12,018 bases of DNA. It comes from 2-01-FULL-41-26 sp964587505 (GTDB lineage: Bacteria > Patescibacteriota > Minisyncoccia > 2-02-FULL-40-12 > GWA2-44-9). Both the position numbers and the translations under genes were made by a program. The notes beneath the pieces are model-generated. The model worked only from the letters and a program-made list of their open reading frames with translations, was not told the origin of the DNA and made no database searches. How positions within the stretch are numbered: the stretch's first letter is position 1; each line of letters begins with the position of its first letter. Shown here piece by piece: positions 1 through 7,146 of this stretch. The stretch is taken from contig CAZPLD010000020.1 in the NCBI GenBank assembly GCA_964587505.1, positions 1 to 12,018 of the forward strand, in the 5' to 3' direction.

Positions 1-31
1 AAGATGAATAAATAACTACTTGTCCGGATGA

Positions 32-60
32 TTGATATTAATGATTAAACATGCTTGAAT
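32..60 (+). promoter_or_regulatory. Candidate promoter for the first small gene
   Basis: TTGATA (32-37) and TTGAAT (55-60) are separated by 17 nt. The -35 matches the sigma-70 consensus at 5 of 6 bases and the -10 at 4 of 6. A start near 67 would give a leader of about 26 nt that carries the GGGGA ribosome site at 82-86. Weak -10, so moderate confidence only. Bases 1-31 hold nothing I can assign. Confidence 0.35.
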
Positions 61-92
61 GGGCGTAGAGTATTTGATTGTGGGGAAATCTA

Positions 93-431
93 ATGAGAAA
101 TACGTTCTGGATTCGTTTGCAGGATGCTATTCAGTGTTGGATCGGGTTGCACCACATTCCACCAACATCTGCCGTTACTGAAATGGGTGCTGTATTTGCC
201 GGTGGCATGTGCACCAGGTGTTATAATGTTAAAGTAGGTTCTTTCATATGCAATTATTGGGACGAATCTCAAACGGAGATAAAAGACGGCGTTCACTACC
301 TAAAGGGAGTTAATCCTACACTTATTTCGGGAAACTATTTTATAATGGATTTGGAAGGTCTGGAAGAGGTTGCTGCCGAAAAGCGGGCAAATCTTAGAAA
401 GTGTTTAAAAAAGCCAGCAGAAAAAGTTTAA
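93..431 (+). CDS. Hypothetical small protein (112 aa)
   Basis: I do not recognise this protein. It has 112 residues, no clear signal peptide and no convincing membrane helix. Five cysteines are present (C15, C40, C43, C53, C104); C40-x2-C43-x9-C53 could bind metal but no partner fourth ligand is obvious. The central part is mixed hydrophobic/aromatic and probably folded; the C-terminal 25 residues are lysine-rich and likely helical. The ATG at 93 is chosen because GGGGA at 82-86 lies 6 nt upstream; an in-frame TTG at 78 has no ribosome site. The gene has its own candidate promoter and terminator, so it looks monocistronic, and its neighbours give no functional hint. Confidence 0.6.
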   Translation: MRNTFWIRLQDAIQCWIGLHHIPPTSAVTEMGAVFAGGMCTRCYNVKVGSFICNYWDESQTEIKDGVHYLKGVNPTLISGNYFIMDLEGLEEVAAEKRANLRKCLKKPAEKV

Positions 432-440
432 CCTACTTTT

Positions 441-469
441 GTCGCCACAGGCGACTTTTTATTTTTTAT
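441..469 (+). terminator. Rho-independent terminator of the first small gene
   Basis: Stem GTCGCC (441-446) pairs with GGCGAC (450-455) around an ACA loop and runs directly into a T-rich tract (456-467). It lies 10 nt after the stop codon. Confidence 0.85.
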
Positions 470-539
470 TCAAACCAGCTTGATCTTCTATTGTAAACTA
501 TTATTTATCTACCTAATCAACCGGCGGAGGGAGCATGCC

Positions 540-581
540 AATACAATGGGGGTCTTTGCATGCAAAGACCCCCATTGTATT
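540..581. repeat. Perfect 42-bp palindrome
   Basis: Bases 540-560 and 561-581 are exact reverse complements with no spacer; the axis lies in GCATGC (558-563). The arms contain AATACAATGGGGG and its complement. No T-run follows on either strand, so it is not a textbook terminator, and the upstream gene already has one. It could be a cruciform-forming site, a protein-binding dyad, the end of a lost mobile element, or an assembly artefact. Confidence 0.85.
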
Positions 582-664
582 TCTGAAATTAGCCCCGCAG
601 TCATGCATAGAGGTTGTGTGAGCTGTTCAGGTTAAAATGGGACAGTTATCAACTTTTTTGGGGC
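582..664. other. Non-coding gap between palindrome and nrdJ promoter
   Basis: No open frame of note. Short pairings are visible: AGCCCC (591-596) with GGGGCT (660-665), enclosing CTGTTC (623-628) with GGACAG (640-645). These might form a small structured RNA or be chance; the outer arm overlaps the -35 of the next promoter. No cobalamin riboswitch signature is seen before nrdJ. The stretch 470-539 is AT-rich and otherwise empty. Confidence 0.3.
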
Positions 665-693
665 TTGAAATAAAGATAATAAATTTTTATAGT
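665..693 (+). promoter_or_regulatory. Promoter of nrdJ
   Basis: TTGAAA (665-670), a 17-nt spacer and TATAGT (688-693) each match the sigma-70 consensus at 5 of 6 bases. Transcription would start near 700, giving a leader of about 60 nt. This is the best two-box promoter in the window. Confidence 0.65.
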
Positions 694-729
694 TAAGCAC
701 GCACATGGGTGTATGTTTTAAAATAATTT

Positions 730-745
730 CCCGCCTTTAAGCGGG
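730..745 (+). promoter_or_regulatory. Hairpin in the nrdJ leader
   Basis: CCCGC (730-734) pairs with GCGGG (741-745) around a six-base loop, ending 14 nt before the nrdJ ATG. In the + strand RNA it would sit where a ribosome binds; no Shine-Dalgarno is present there. It could tune translation, or it could be a weak terminator for - strand transcription, since its - strand continuation is T-rich. Confidence 0.35.
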
Positions 746-759
746 ATTAAAACTTCTTT

Positions 760-3537
760 ATGGGAGAGACTAATTTATTTACCGAAGAAATTTCTGCTGA
801 ACAAGGTTTAAGATGGCCAAGGATTTTTAGTTCGAGGCATCCATACGAAGAAATTATTTGGGAAAATAGGATAGCCAAGATAACCAAAGGGGATGGGACG
901 GTTGTTTTTGAACAGAAAGATGTTGAGGTTCCCAATTTCTGGAGCCAGACTGCTACAGATATTGTCGCTTCAAAATATTTCCGCGGCCAGCTTGGCACCG
1001 AGGGCAGAGAATACAGCGTGAAGCAGATGGTAGACAGGGTGGCAAAGACAGTCGGCTACTGGGGACTTAAAGATGGTTACTTTGCTTCAGGTGAGGATTG
1101 TGAAAATTTTATTTTAGACCTGACCTGGATACTGGTCAATCAATACGCAGCATTTAATAGCCCTGTCTGGTTCAATGTCGGAGTGCACGAGAGGCCACAA
1201 TGCTCGGCCTGCTTTATCTTAGCCGTAGAAGACAACATGCAGTCAATTCTTGACTGGTACCGCGATGAGGGCTGGATATTTAAATATGGTTCCGGCGCCG
1301 GCACAAATCTTTCCAAACTGCGTTCTTCAAAAGAGCCGTTGTCAAAAGGCGGTTATTCGTCCGGCCCTGTTTCATTCATGAAAGGCGCTGATGGCGTTGC
1401 TAATTCTATTCGTTCTGGAGGCACCACCAGACGGGCGGCCAAGATGGTTGTTTTGAACGCTGACCATCCGGATATAAAGAATTTTATTTACTGCAAAAAA
1501 ATAATTGAAGATATGACCAAAGCGCTCATCAGGAGCGGAATAAAAGATTCCATTACTGCCGATATTTTTGATCCCTATACCTTGCTTCCATACCAGAATG
1601 CCAATAACTCGGTCAGAGTTAACGATGAATTTATGAGAGCGGTGCAGGCGGACGGATATTGGAATTTAAGAGGCGTAACCACGGGCGGCATAATTGAAAC
1701 TTTAAAAGCAAGAGAAGTAATGGACTGGATTGCCGATGCTGCTTGGCACAGCGCCGATCCGGGGATGCAGTACGATACAACTGTCAACGAATGGCACACA
1801 TGTCCCAACACAGGAAGGATCAACGCCTCCAATCCCTGCAGTGAATACATGCATTTGGATAATAGCGCCTGCAATTTGGCTTCTTTAAACCTTGTTAAAT
1901 TCTTAAAAATGGGGGGCAAGTTTGATGTGGAGTTATTCAGAAAAGCGGTGGATACCATGATTACCGCCCAAGACATACTAATAGACAATGCTTCGTATCC
2001 TACGCAAAAAATAAGCGAGAATGCCGGAAATTATAGAGAGCTTGGTCTTGGCTATGCCAATCTCGGCGCGACTCTGATGGTTCTTGGACTGCCTTATGAT
2101 TCGGAAAAGGGGAGAGTTTTGGCCGGCCAGATCACGTCTTTGATGTGCGGAGAGGCCTACAGAATGTCGGCAATGCTGTCGGATATCAAAGGACCGTTTG
2201 CTGGATATGAGTTGAACCGTGAGCCGATGTTGGGAGTTATTGCTAAGCATCTGAACGAATCAGAAAAACTATTTGAAACTTCGGAAATGACGGGGGTTGA
2301 AGATGGAGATTTACACCTTGCCTCCCGTGTTGTTTGGCATGAGGCCTTGGATCTCGGAAGAAAATATGGCGTAAGAAATTCCCAAATGACAGTATTGGCA
2401 CCAACTGGAACGATTGCTTTTTTGATGGATTGCGACACCACCGGTATTGAGCCGGAGCTTGCCCTTGTTAAATACAAGAAGTTGGTTGGCGGCGGGACTT
2501 TGAAACTGGTCAATAGTCATATCCCTCTGGCTTTAAGAAGGTTGGGCTATTCAAATGAACAGGTTGAAGAGGTGTCCAGATATTTACTGGATAAAGAAAC
2601 GATAGAAGGCGCTCCGCATCTGAAGGAGGAACATGTGCCAGTTTTCGATTGCTCGTTCAAAGCCCAAAACGGCGCCAGGAGCATCCACTACCTCGGCCAT
2701 ATTAAAATGATGGCTGCTGCCCAGCCTTTCATATCCGGTGCTATCTCAAAAACCGTAAATCTGCCGGAAGATGCAACCATAGATGATATTAAAAATGTTT
2801 TCATGGAGGGTTGGCGTCTGGGTTTGAAAGCAATCGCGGTTTATCGGGACGGTTCCAAATCAATTCAACCTCTTAATACCAAAAAAGAAGAAAATAACCA
2901 ATTTATTGAAAAAGTTAACGGCTACACCAGAATAAAATTGCCCGACGAAAGACCGTCCATCACTCACAAATTCAGTGTCGGAGGATTTGAGAGTTATCTC
3001 ACAGTCGGATTTTATCCCGACACCATGAAGCCCGGGGAAACATTTCTTATCGCCGCCAAAGAGGGAAGCACAATATCGGGATTGTTCAACACAATAGCGA
3101 CGCTTATATCCGTCTGTCTCCAGTCGGGAGTTCCATTAAAGACGCTGGTTAGAAAATTCAAAGATGTAAGATTTGACCCAGCCGGATTTACCAATAATCC
3201 GGATATTCCGACAGCAAAATCGGTAACAGACTATGTTTTCAGATATTTGGGCATGAAATATTTAAAACCGGAAGACAAAGAAGAATTATTCGGTCCTAAT
3301 CATGCCAACAACGAACCTGTTGAGGTGAGAGAGGCGGTTGTTGAATCAAAAACAGACTCGCTATTAGCTGAACTTGTTTCCAGGCCGGTAACTTCTTCCG
3401 GAGGAAATGGTAGAGCCCCCGGCCACACTTTGATCGCTGATGCTCCGGCCTGCGTCCAATGCGGGACGCTGATGGTCCGCGCCGGCTCCTGCTATTCATG
3501 CCCCAACTGCTTTGCAACGACCGGAGTCTGTAACTAA
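760..3537 (+). CDS. nrdJ: Adenosylcobalamin-dependent ribonucleotide reductase, class II
   Basis: This cytosolic enzyme reduces ribonucleotides to deoxyribonucleotides with a B12-generated thiyl radical; no separate radical subunit is needed. The 925 residues cover the full NrdJ layout: N-terminal region with NSPVWFNVGV (133-142), redox cysteine C148 (or C151), the catalytic NPCSE motif (N358, C360, E362), the second redox cysteine C371 eleven residues on, the phosphate loop APTGTIA (547-553), a C-terminal TSCPD-type domain (about 720-835), and a terminal cysteine cluster (C898, C901, C911, C914, C917, C924), zinc-ribbon-like and probably the thiol shuttle. No intein or frameshift is seen. 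The ATG at 760 lacks a Shine-Dalgarno, but the protein begins where the family does. No NrdR site or B12 riboswitch was recognised upstream. Confidence 0.97.
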   Translation: MGETNLFTEEISAEQGLRWPRIFSSRHPYEEIIWENRIAKITKGDGTVVFEQKDVEVPNFWSQTATDIVASKYFRGQLGTEGREYSVKQMVDRVAKTVGYWGLKDGYFASGEDCENFILDLTWILVNQYAAFNSPVWFNVGVHERPQCSACFILAVEDNMQSILDWYRDEGWIFKYGSGAGTNLSKLRSSKEPLSKGGYSSGPVSFMKGADGVANSIRSGGTTRRAAKMVVLNADHPDIKNFIYCKKIIEDMTKALIRSGIKDSITADIFDPYTLLPYQNANNSVRVNDEFMRAVQADGYWNLRGVTTGGIIETLKAREVMDWIADAAWHSADPGMQYDTTVNEWHTCPNTGRINASNPCSEYMHLDNSACNLASLNLVKFLKMGGKFDVELFRKAVDTMITAQDILIDNASYPTQKISENAGNYRELGLGYANLGATLMVLGLPYDSEKGRVLAGQITSLMCGEAYRMSAMLSDIKGPFAGYELNREPMLGVIAKHLNESEKLFETSEMTGVEDGDLHLASRVVWHEALDLGRKYGVRNSQMTVLAPTGTIAFLMDCDTTGIEPELALVKYKKLVGGGTLKLVNSHIPLALRRLGYSNEQVEEVSRYLLDKETIEGAPHLKEEHVPVFDCSFKAQNGARSIHYLGHIKMMAAAQPFISGAISKTVNLPEDATIDDIKNVFMEGWRLGLKAIAVYRDGSKSIQPLNTKKEENNQFIEKVNGYTRIKLPDERPSITHKFSVGGFESYLTVGFYPDTMKPGETFLIAAKEGSTISGLFNTIATLISVCLQSGVPLKTLVRKFKDVRFDPAGFTNNPDIPTAKSVTDYVFRYLGMKYLKPEDKEELFGPNHANNEPVEVREAVVESKTDSLLAELVSRPVTSSGGNGRAPGHTLIADAPACVQCGTLMVRAGSCYSCPNCFATTGVCN

Positions 3538-3697
3538 TGCTTCACCCCCTCCCATTTTCGACCTATTGCCTGCGCCTTCGGTCTCCTACAGAGATTCTAT
3601 GGGCTGGCTAAAGCACAGCCCACAAGAAACTTTTCCGAAAACGGACAGACCATCAAATTATTTTCAATTTGCTTAACAAATTTTAGCATCCGTTTGC
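3538..3697. other. Hairpin-rich non-coding gap after nrdJ
   Basis: Several inverted repeats follow one another: TGGGCTG (3600-3606) with CAGCCCA (3616-3622), extended by GC-TAAA-GC inside; TCCG (3634-3637) with CGGA (3642-3645); AATTTG (3666-3671) with CAAATT (3677-3682). A longer pairing, CCATTTTCG (3552-3560) with CGAAAACGG (3636-3644), has one mismatch and would enclose the first hairpin. The nrdJ frame also stays open past its stop codon until 3763. I see no start codon or ribosome site, so I treat the stretch as a structured 3' region, small RNA or dispersed repeat. Confidence 0.35.
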
Positions 3698-3743
3698 CCC
3701 CGCTCTTTCTAATCTTCAAGAAAGAGCGGGGTCTTCGCTTTAT
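3698..3743 (+). terminator. Strong hairpin, possible nrdJ terminator
   Basis: A perfect 13-bp stem, CCCCGCTCTTTCT (3698-3710) with AGAAAGAGCGGGG (3719-3731), has an 8-nt loop. The following TCTTCGCTTTATT is only partly T-rich, so termination may be inefficient. No other terminator is visible between nrdJ and the next promoter. The 3' part can instead pair as AGCG/CGCT around GGGTCTT, so alternative folds exist. Confidence 0.5.
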
Positions 3744-3761
3744 TGGTTATATTAGAACCGC

Positions 3762-3789
3762 TTGACATTGTTTAATTTGCCAGTAGTAT
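3762..3789 (+). promoter_or_regulatory. Promoter of the 80-aa gene
   Basis: A perfect TTGACA (3762-3767), a 16-nt spacer and TAGTAT (3784-3789, 4 of 6 consensus). A start near 3796 leaves a 25-nt leader containing the Shine-Dalgarno AAGGGG (3810-3815). Confidence 0.6.
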
Positions 3790-3820
3790 TAAGAAAGTTC
3801 TTGAAATCTAAGGGGTTAGA

Positions 3821-4063
3821 ATGGTTGAAATGACACAAGTTCTAGCGGTTGGTGACCACATTACTACTATTGCAATCGCTCCGAATCCTTGGGAAAGTAA
3901 TGGTACACCCGCACAAATAAGAAAGATTGAAGGAACTGATGTCGAAGTTATTTACGGACAGTATCAAGACAGAGCATGGGTGAATATTGATTCTTGTGCT
4001 TTCGTAAAACACGGAGAATTAAGCGAGTTAGATAAGATGGAACCTAATCCATTCATGTTCTAG
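3821..4063 (+). CDS. Hypothetical small protein (80 aa)
   Basis: I do not recognise this protein. The 80 residues have no signal peptide or membrane helix and a single cysteine (C59). The pattern of alternating hydrophobic residues at about 30-63, with glycines between strands, would suit a small beta-barrel (SH3- or KOW-like), but this is only a guess from residue pattern; the acidic C-terminal tail is probably flexible. The start at 3821 is well supported: AAGGGG at 3810-3815 sits 5 nt before it, better than the in-frame ATG at 3830. Promoter before and two terminators after make it monocistronic, and it has one of the best ribosome sites in the window, so it may be well expressed. Confidence 0.7.
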   Translation: MVEMTQVLAVGDHITTIAIAPNPWESNGTPAQIRKIEGTDVEVIYGQYQDRAWVNIDSCAFVKHGELSELDKMEPNPFMF

Positions 4064-4067
4064 TTCT

Positions 4068-4092
4068 AGGCCTAATCAGGCCTTTATTTTTT
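4068..4092 (+). terminator. Rho-independent terminator of the 80-aa gene
   Basis: AGGCCT (4068-4073) pairs with AGGCCT (4078-4083) around AATC and is followed by TTATTTTTT. It begins 5 nt after the stop codon. Confidence 0.85.
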
Positions 4093-4117
4093 AAAAGTGG
4101 CGGAGCGCCCTTTTTTG
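4093..4117 (+). terminator. Second tandem terminator upstream of comEC
   Basis: AAAAG-T-GGCG (4093-4102) pairs with CGCC-C-TTTT (4106-4114) with one bulged T and a GAG loop, followed by TTTTTTG. It directly follows the previous terminator and its T-tract reaches the -35 position of the comEC promoter. Confidence 0.6.
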
Positions 4118-4130
4118 TTTATTAAAATCC

Positions 4131-4139
4131 TGATACTTT
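4131..4139 (+). promoter_or_regulatory. Extended -10 promoter giving a leaderless comEC mRNA
   Basis: TG-A-TACTTT has the extended -10 TG and is exactly 6 nt before the ATG at 4146, so +1 would be the A of the start codon. There is no canonical -35; the T-tract of the preceding terminator lies there. TACTTT is a weak -10, so the case rests on position and on matching sites before three other genes. Confidence 0.45.
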
Positions 4140-4145
4140 AGTTTC

Positions 4146-5561
4146 ATGCATAAGTCGCAGGTATTGTTCTATATTTTACTGGTTTTTATTTGCGGAGTCT
4201 TTGTTGCTTCTTTTTTGCCGGTATCCCAGACATGGATATTGGTTTTTTTGATTGTGGCGATTAGTTTAATTGCAATTTCGGGTTATCAAAAAATATACTC
4301 AAAAAAGGGCTTGCTTGTGGGAGTTTTGGCCCTTGTTTTTACTTTCGGTATTATCAGATTTAATTCTTTTAATTTTTCTAACAGTATTTTAAACCAGTTT
4401 TCCGATGTCCGGGTTGGAGAGAAGGGCCTCACGGTGGCTCTAAATGGCTATATAGACAACGAGCCGAGTATATCCGGAAACAAAATGAATTTTGTTTTCA
4501 GGGCTAAAGAGTTGGTTGTGTCCGAAAAAACCATAAAAGTAGACGAGAGGATACTTGTTGCGGCCGACTCTTTTCCGGCACGAAATTATGGAGATCGACT
4601 TTCAATAAACGGCGTACTAAAAACTCCTAAAAATTTTACGGATTTCGACTACATTACCTATTTGAAAAAAGAAGGCGTAAGAACAGTAATATCATTTCCA
4701 AAAATAGTTGGAACCAAAACTTTAGATACGGACTTTTGGGAAAAAGGTAAGTTCGGTTTGTATAAAAAAATATTCGGACTAAAAAATAAGTTTGAATTGA
4801 CGATAAATAAGTCCATATCAGAGCCGAATGCATCTTTTGTTAACGGGATTTTATTAGGAAGCAGGCAGAATATCCCTGAAGAAATGAAAGAAGCTTTCAA
4901 CAAAACAGGCACAACCCATATTCTTGCCATTTCTGGATATAATATAATGATAATTTCATGGGCTGTGCTTGCGGGGTTGGTGTATTTTTTCAGAAGGCGG
5001 ACGGCGTTTTGGATTTCAGTCGTGATTATTATTTTATTTACTATTCTTACCGGAGCATCTGCTTCGGTTGTAAGGGCATCTCTGATGGGCCTCCTGCTTT
5101 TATTTGCAAACGGATATGGGCGTCTTTATGACACCAAAAACTCTATAATCCTTGCTGGAACGGTTATGATTTATATCAATCCATTCGCCTTGGTTTTTGA
5201 CGTTGGTTTTCAGTTATCATTTTTGGCGGTAATGGGACTAGTTTATATTTATCCGTTTTTAGACAATAAATTTCGCAAAGTTCCAGAATTGGGGAAATTA
5301 AAAGAACTAATACTTATGACAATTTCTGCGCAATTAGCCGTCGCACTTCTTTTGATATACTATTTTCATCAGTTTTCTGTCTGGTCTTTGCCGGCTAATA
5401 TTTTAATTCTACCCTTTATTCCTTTTGCAATGCTGGCGGGACTCATATCCGGAATAGGTGGAATGATATTTTTGCCATTTGGCCAAATAACCGGTTTCGC
5501 TGTCTGGACGATAACGACATACCAAATAGAGGTGGTTAAGTTGTTTGCAAGAATGTTTTAG
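4146..5561 (+). CDS. comEC: ComEC/Rec2-family DNA-uptake channel without MBL domain
   Basis: Predicted inner-membrane channel that carries single-stranded DNA into the cytoplasm during natural transformation. The 471 residues hold two N-terminal helices (about 6-46), a further helix (55-70), a soluble DUF4131-like OB-fold region (about 85-190), then the Competence domain (about 215-471) with many helices. Family motifs are visible: NGILLGSRQNIP (233-244), HILAISGYN (258-266), LTGASASVVRASLMG (301-315) and DVGFQLSFLAVMGL (352-365). Full-length bacterial ComEC proteins usually continue into a C-terminal metallo-beta-lactamase domain; here the protein stops at the end of the Competence domain and the missing part is a separate gene at 7162. 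The ATG has no Shine-Dalgarno and fits a leaderless transcript. The end looks natural, with no frameshift. Confidence 0.92.
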   Translation: MHKSQVLFYILLVFICGVFVASFLPVSQTWILVFLIVAISLIAISGYQKIYSKKGLLVGVLALVFTFGIIRFNSFNFSNSILNQFSDVRVGEKGLTVALNGYIDNEPSISGNKMNFVFRAKELVVSEKTIKVDERILVAADSFPARNYGDRLSINGVLKTPKNFTDFDYITYLKKEGVRTVISFPKIVGTKTLDTDFWEKGKFGLYKKIFGLKNKFELTINKSISEPNASFVNGILLGSRQNIPEEMKEAFNKTGTTHILAISGYNIMIISWAVLAGLVYFFRRRTAFWISVVIIILFTILTGASASVVRASLMGLLLLFANGYGRLYDTKNSIILAGTVMIYINPFALVFDVGFQLSFLAVMGLVYIYPFLDNKFRKVPELGKLKELILMTISAQLAVALLLIYYFHQFSVWSLPANILILPFIPFAMLAGLISGIGGMIFLPFGQITGFAVWTITTYQIEVVKLFARMF

Positions 5562-5573
5562 TTGATTTAATAT
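5545..5573 (+). promoter_or_regulatory. Promoter inside the comEC 3' end for the coiled-coil gene
   Basis: TTGCAA (5545-5550), a 17-nt spacer and TAATAT (5568-5573), each 4 of 6 to consensus. The -10 ends 7 nt before the ATG at 5581, so the transcript would start at or next to the start codon. No terminator separates the gene from comEC, so read-through is also possible. Confidence 0.35.
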
Positions 5574-5580
5574 TCGCTAC

Positions 5581-5793
5581 ATGGGGAAAGAAAAAGAACC
5601 TAATTTTGGTTTTCCGCCAGAGAAGTCGCGCAAGGAAATAATCGCCGGTCTCGAAGGGGCCATAACGGCAACAAAGCAAAAAATTGTCGAATACGAGGCC
5701 AGCAACTCGAATGCTTTGGAATATAAGACGCACCTTAAAAGCTTAGAACAGCGGCTTGAGGCCGTGGGAGGGAAAGTAAAAAAAGCAGCATAA
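5581..5793 (+). CDS. Hypothetical small coiled-coil protein (70 aa)
   Basis: Unrecognised 70-residue soluble protein. After a short charged and proline-containing N-terminus (1-14), residues about 17-63 form a heptad-like helical stretch with regularly spaced I, L and A, broken near SNSNA (41-45), which suggests a helical hairpin or a dimerising coiled coil; the tail is basic (KVKKAA). No cysteines. It begins 19 nt after comEC and may share its transcript, although a candidate promoter lies inside the comEC end. The ATG lacks a Shine-Dalgarno. An accessory role with the uptake machinery is possible from position only. Confidence 0.65.
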   Translation: MGKEKEPNFGFPPEKSRKEIIAGLEGAITATKQKIVEYEASNSNALEYKTHLKSLEQRLEAVGGKVKKAA

Positions 5794-5817
5794 ACAAAGG
5801 CACAAATTTTTAGTTAT

Positions 5818-5846
5818 GGCCCTACAATTGCGGGGTTTTTCTTTTT
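5818..5846 (+). terminator. Terminator after the coiled-coil gene
   Basis: GGCCCT (5818-5823) pairs with GGGGTT (5832-5837) using three G-C pairs plus G-T wobbles, loop of 8, and runs into TTTTTCTTTTT. The stem is weak but the T-tract is good. Confidence 0.6.
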
Positions 5847-5869
5847 GCTAATTTTGGCTTTACGCAAAC

Positions 5870-5897
5870 TTGTATTTTTTAAAAATAATGACATAAT
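5870..5897 (+). promoter_or_regulatory. Promoter of the AAA+ ATPase gene
   Basis: TTGTAT (5870-5875), a 16-nt spacer and CATAAT (5892-5897, 5 of 6). A start near 5904 gives a leader of about 22 nt carrying AAAAGGA before the ATG at 5926. Confidence 0.4.
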
Positions 5898-5925
5898 AAT
5901 CGAAATTAGTTCTTTAAAAGGAATC

Positions 5926-7095
5926 ATGGTGGCAAAACAAAGAGTTGTCATTATGCGGGGCTTTGAATATGATTCTGTTGATTTGGCTGTAGCATTTAAC
6001 AACGTCGCTAAAGATATGTTTGGTCGAGATCCGTTTTACGGTACCAAAGACAGATTCTGGCTGCCAAGGAATCCTGTTGCTTTTTCAAGAGCTAAGGTCG
6101 GTTTAAACCAGGAAGAAAAAATAGCTGTGGGACAGATGAAAATAAGGAGTATTAAAGGAGATTTTCTCTTAGATGGTTCTACGGTTCAGGTTCTCGTGGA
6201 AAAAAGTGAAATTACTAAGGTGGAATCTTTTCTTGATAAAGTAAAAATAAGTCTGAAAACATCCAGCTTATACAAGGGTAAGGCTGTGACTTCTTCAAGA
6301 GGATTCATGGACTTGAGCAAGGTAAATCTTGGCCAACTAGTATATAACGACAGGGTGTTTCAGGAGTTGTCAGATAATCTTTGGGTGTTAATAGAAAAAA
6401 CAGATCAAGTGCGACAGGCCGGTGCACGCATTAGACGCAAACTTTTATTTCAGGGAAAATTTGGGACAGGAAAGACAATGGCAGCTCTTGTAACAGCAAA
6501 GAAGGCCATTGAAAACGGGTTCACTGTTTTTTATCTGGAACCGACCAACCCTGATGTGTCAGGAGCAATTGAGTTCATGCTTCAAGTTGCCAAGAAATAC
6601 CCACCGGCACTTCTTATTATTGAAGATTTTGACAGAGAGCAGAGATCTGGCGACTTTTATGCGATGGGCAAAATGATGGCGGCAGTTGACGGGATGACTT
6701 CCAAAGACTCCGAGATAATTGTTGTCTTCACAACTAATTTCAAAGACAAAATTGCAGGAGGATTTCAAAGGCCGGGACGGATTGATAAAACAATTAGTTT
6801 TAATTCCTTTACTACCCAAGACACAGAACGGTTGTTGAAAGTTGTTATTCCGCCAGAGTATCTTGATTCTGCTATTAATTGGGACAAGGTTAGTAGGGCC
6901 ACTTCTCACATGACCCCTGCTTTTATTGGAGAAGGAGTTGGTATCGGCGCAACCCTTGCTGCTATAAGCAGGGCCAACAATGAAAAAAAGCCGGTTGTTA
7001 CCGAAGAGATTTTACTTCAGGTTTCCGAAGGACTGCAAGATCAGCACAAGGCCTGCGAATCAGCCGAACAGATGGGTTTTAGTCAGACTAAGTAA
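5926..7095 (+). CDS. AAA+ ATPase with unrecognised N-terminal region
   Basis: The 389-residue protein has a classic AAA module (about 165-345): Walker A GKFGTGKT (177-184), Walker B IIEDFD (231-236), sensor-1 asparagine N271 in TTNFKD, and the second region of homology with RPGR (arginine fingers R282 and R285). These are the marks of the FtsH/Cdc48-like clade, which form hexamers that remodel or unfold proteins. The first 165 residues match nothing I know and presumably choose the substrate; no protease motif (HExxH) or membrane helix is present, so it is not FtsH. I chose the ATG at 5926 because AAAAGGA lies just before it; the frame is open from a TTG at 5845, but that lies inside the preceding terminator. 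It has its own promoter and terminator, and sits between the two ComEC parts. Substrate unknown. Confidence 0.88.
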   Translation: MVAKQRVVIMRGFEYDSVDLAVAFNNVAKDMFGRDPFYGTKDRFWLPRNPVAFSRAKVGLNQEEKIAVGQMKIRSIKGDFLLDGSTVQVLVEKSEITKVESFLDKVKISLKTSSLYKGKAVTSSRGFMDLSKVNLGQLVYNDRVFQELSDNLWVLIEKTDQVRQAGARIRRKLLFQGKFGTGKTMAALVTAKKAIENGFTVFYLEPTNPDVSGAIEFMLQVAKKYPPALLIIEDFDREQRSGDFYAMGKMMAAVDGMTSKDSEIIVVFTTNFKDKIAGGFQRPGRIDKTISFNSFTTQDTERLLKVVIPPEYLDSAINWDKVSRATSHMTPAFIGEGVGIGATLAAISRANNEKKPVVTEEILLQVSEGLQDQHKACESAEQMGFSQTK

Positions 7096-7109
7096 TTATA
7101 AAGTACGAT

Positions 7110-7136
7110 ACCGAGCCAAGCTCGGTTTTCTTTTTG
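7110..7136 (+). terminator. Terminator of the AAA+ gene
   Basis: ACCGAGC (7110-7116) pairs perfectly with GCTCGGT (7120-7126) around CAA, followed by TTTCTTTTTG. Confidence 0.9.
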
Positions 7137-7146
7137 TTTAAATTTG

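Noticed and set aside
646..654. TTATCAACT as a DnaA box and possible origin
   Set aside because: A single site with two mismatches and no cluster, AT-rich unwinding element or dnaA/dnaN neighbour.
620..655. Resemblance to an insertion-sequence end (GGTTAAAATGGGACAG)
   Set aside because: The style recalls IS terminal repeats, but there is no transposase, no matching second end and no target duplication in the window.
582..759. Cobalamin riboswitch or NrdR boxes before nrdJ
   Set aside because: I looked for the B12-box and paired NrdR-like sites and saw neither; the leader from the promoter is only about 60 nt, too short for a cobalamin riboswitch.
1575..1988. 137-codon open frame on the - strand
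   Set aside because: Antisense shadow of conserved nrdJ catalytic region, with no ribosome site or independent evidence.
5845..5925. TTG start for the AAA+ ATPase at 5845
   Set aside because: It falls within the preceding terminator T-tract and before the likely promoter; the ATG at 5926 has AAAAGGA before it.
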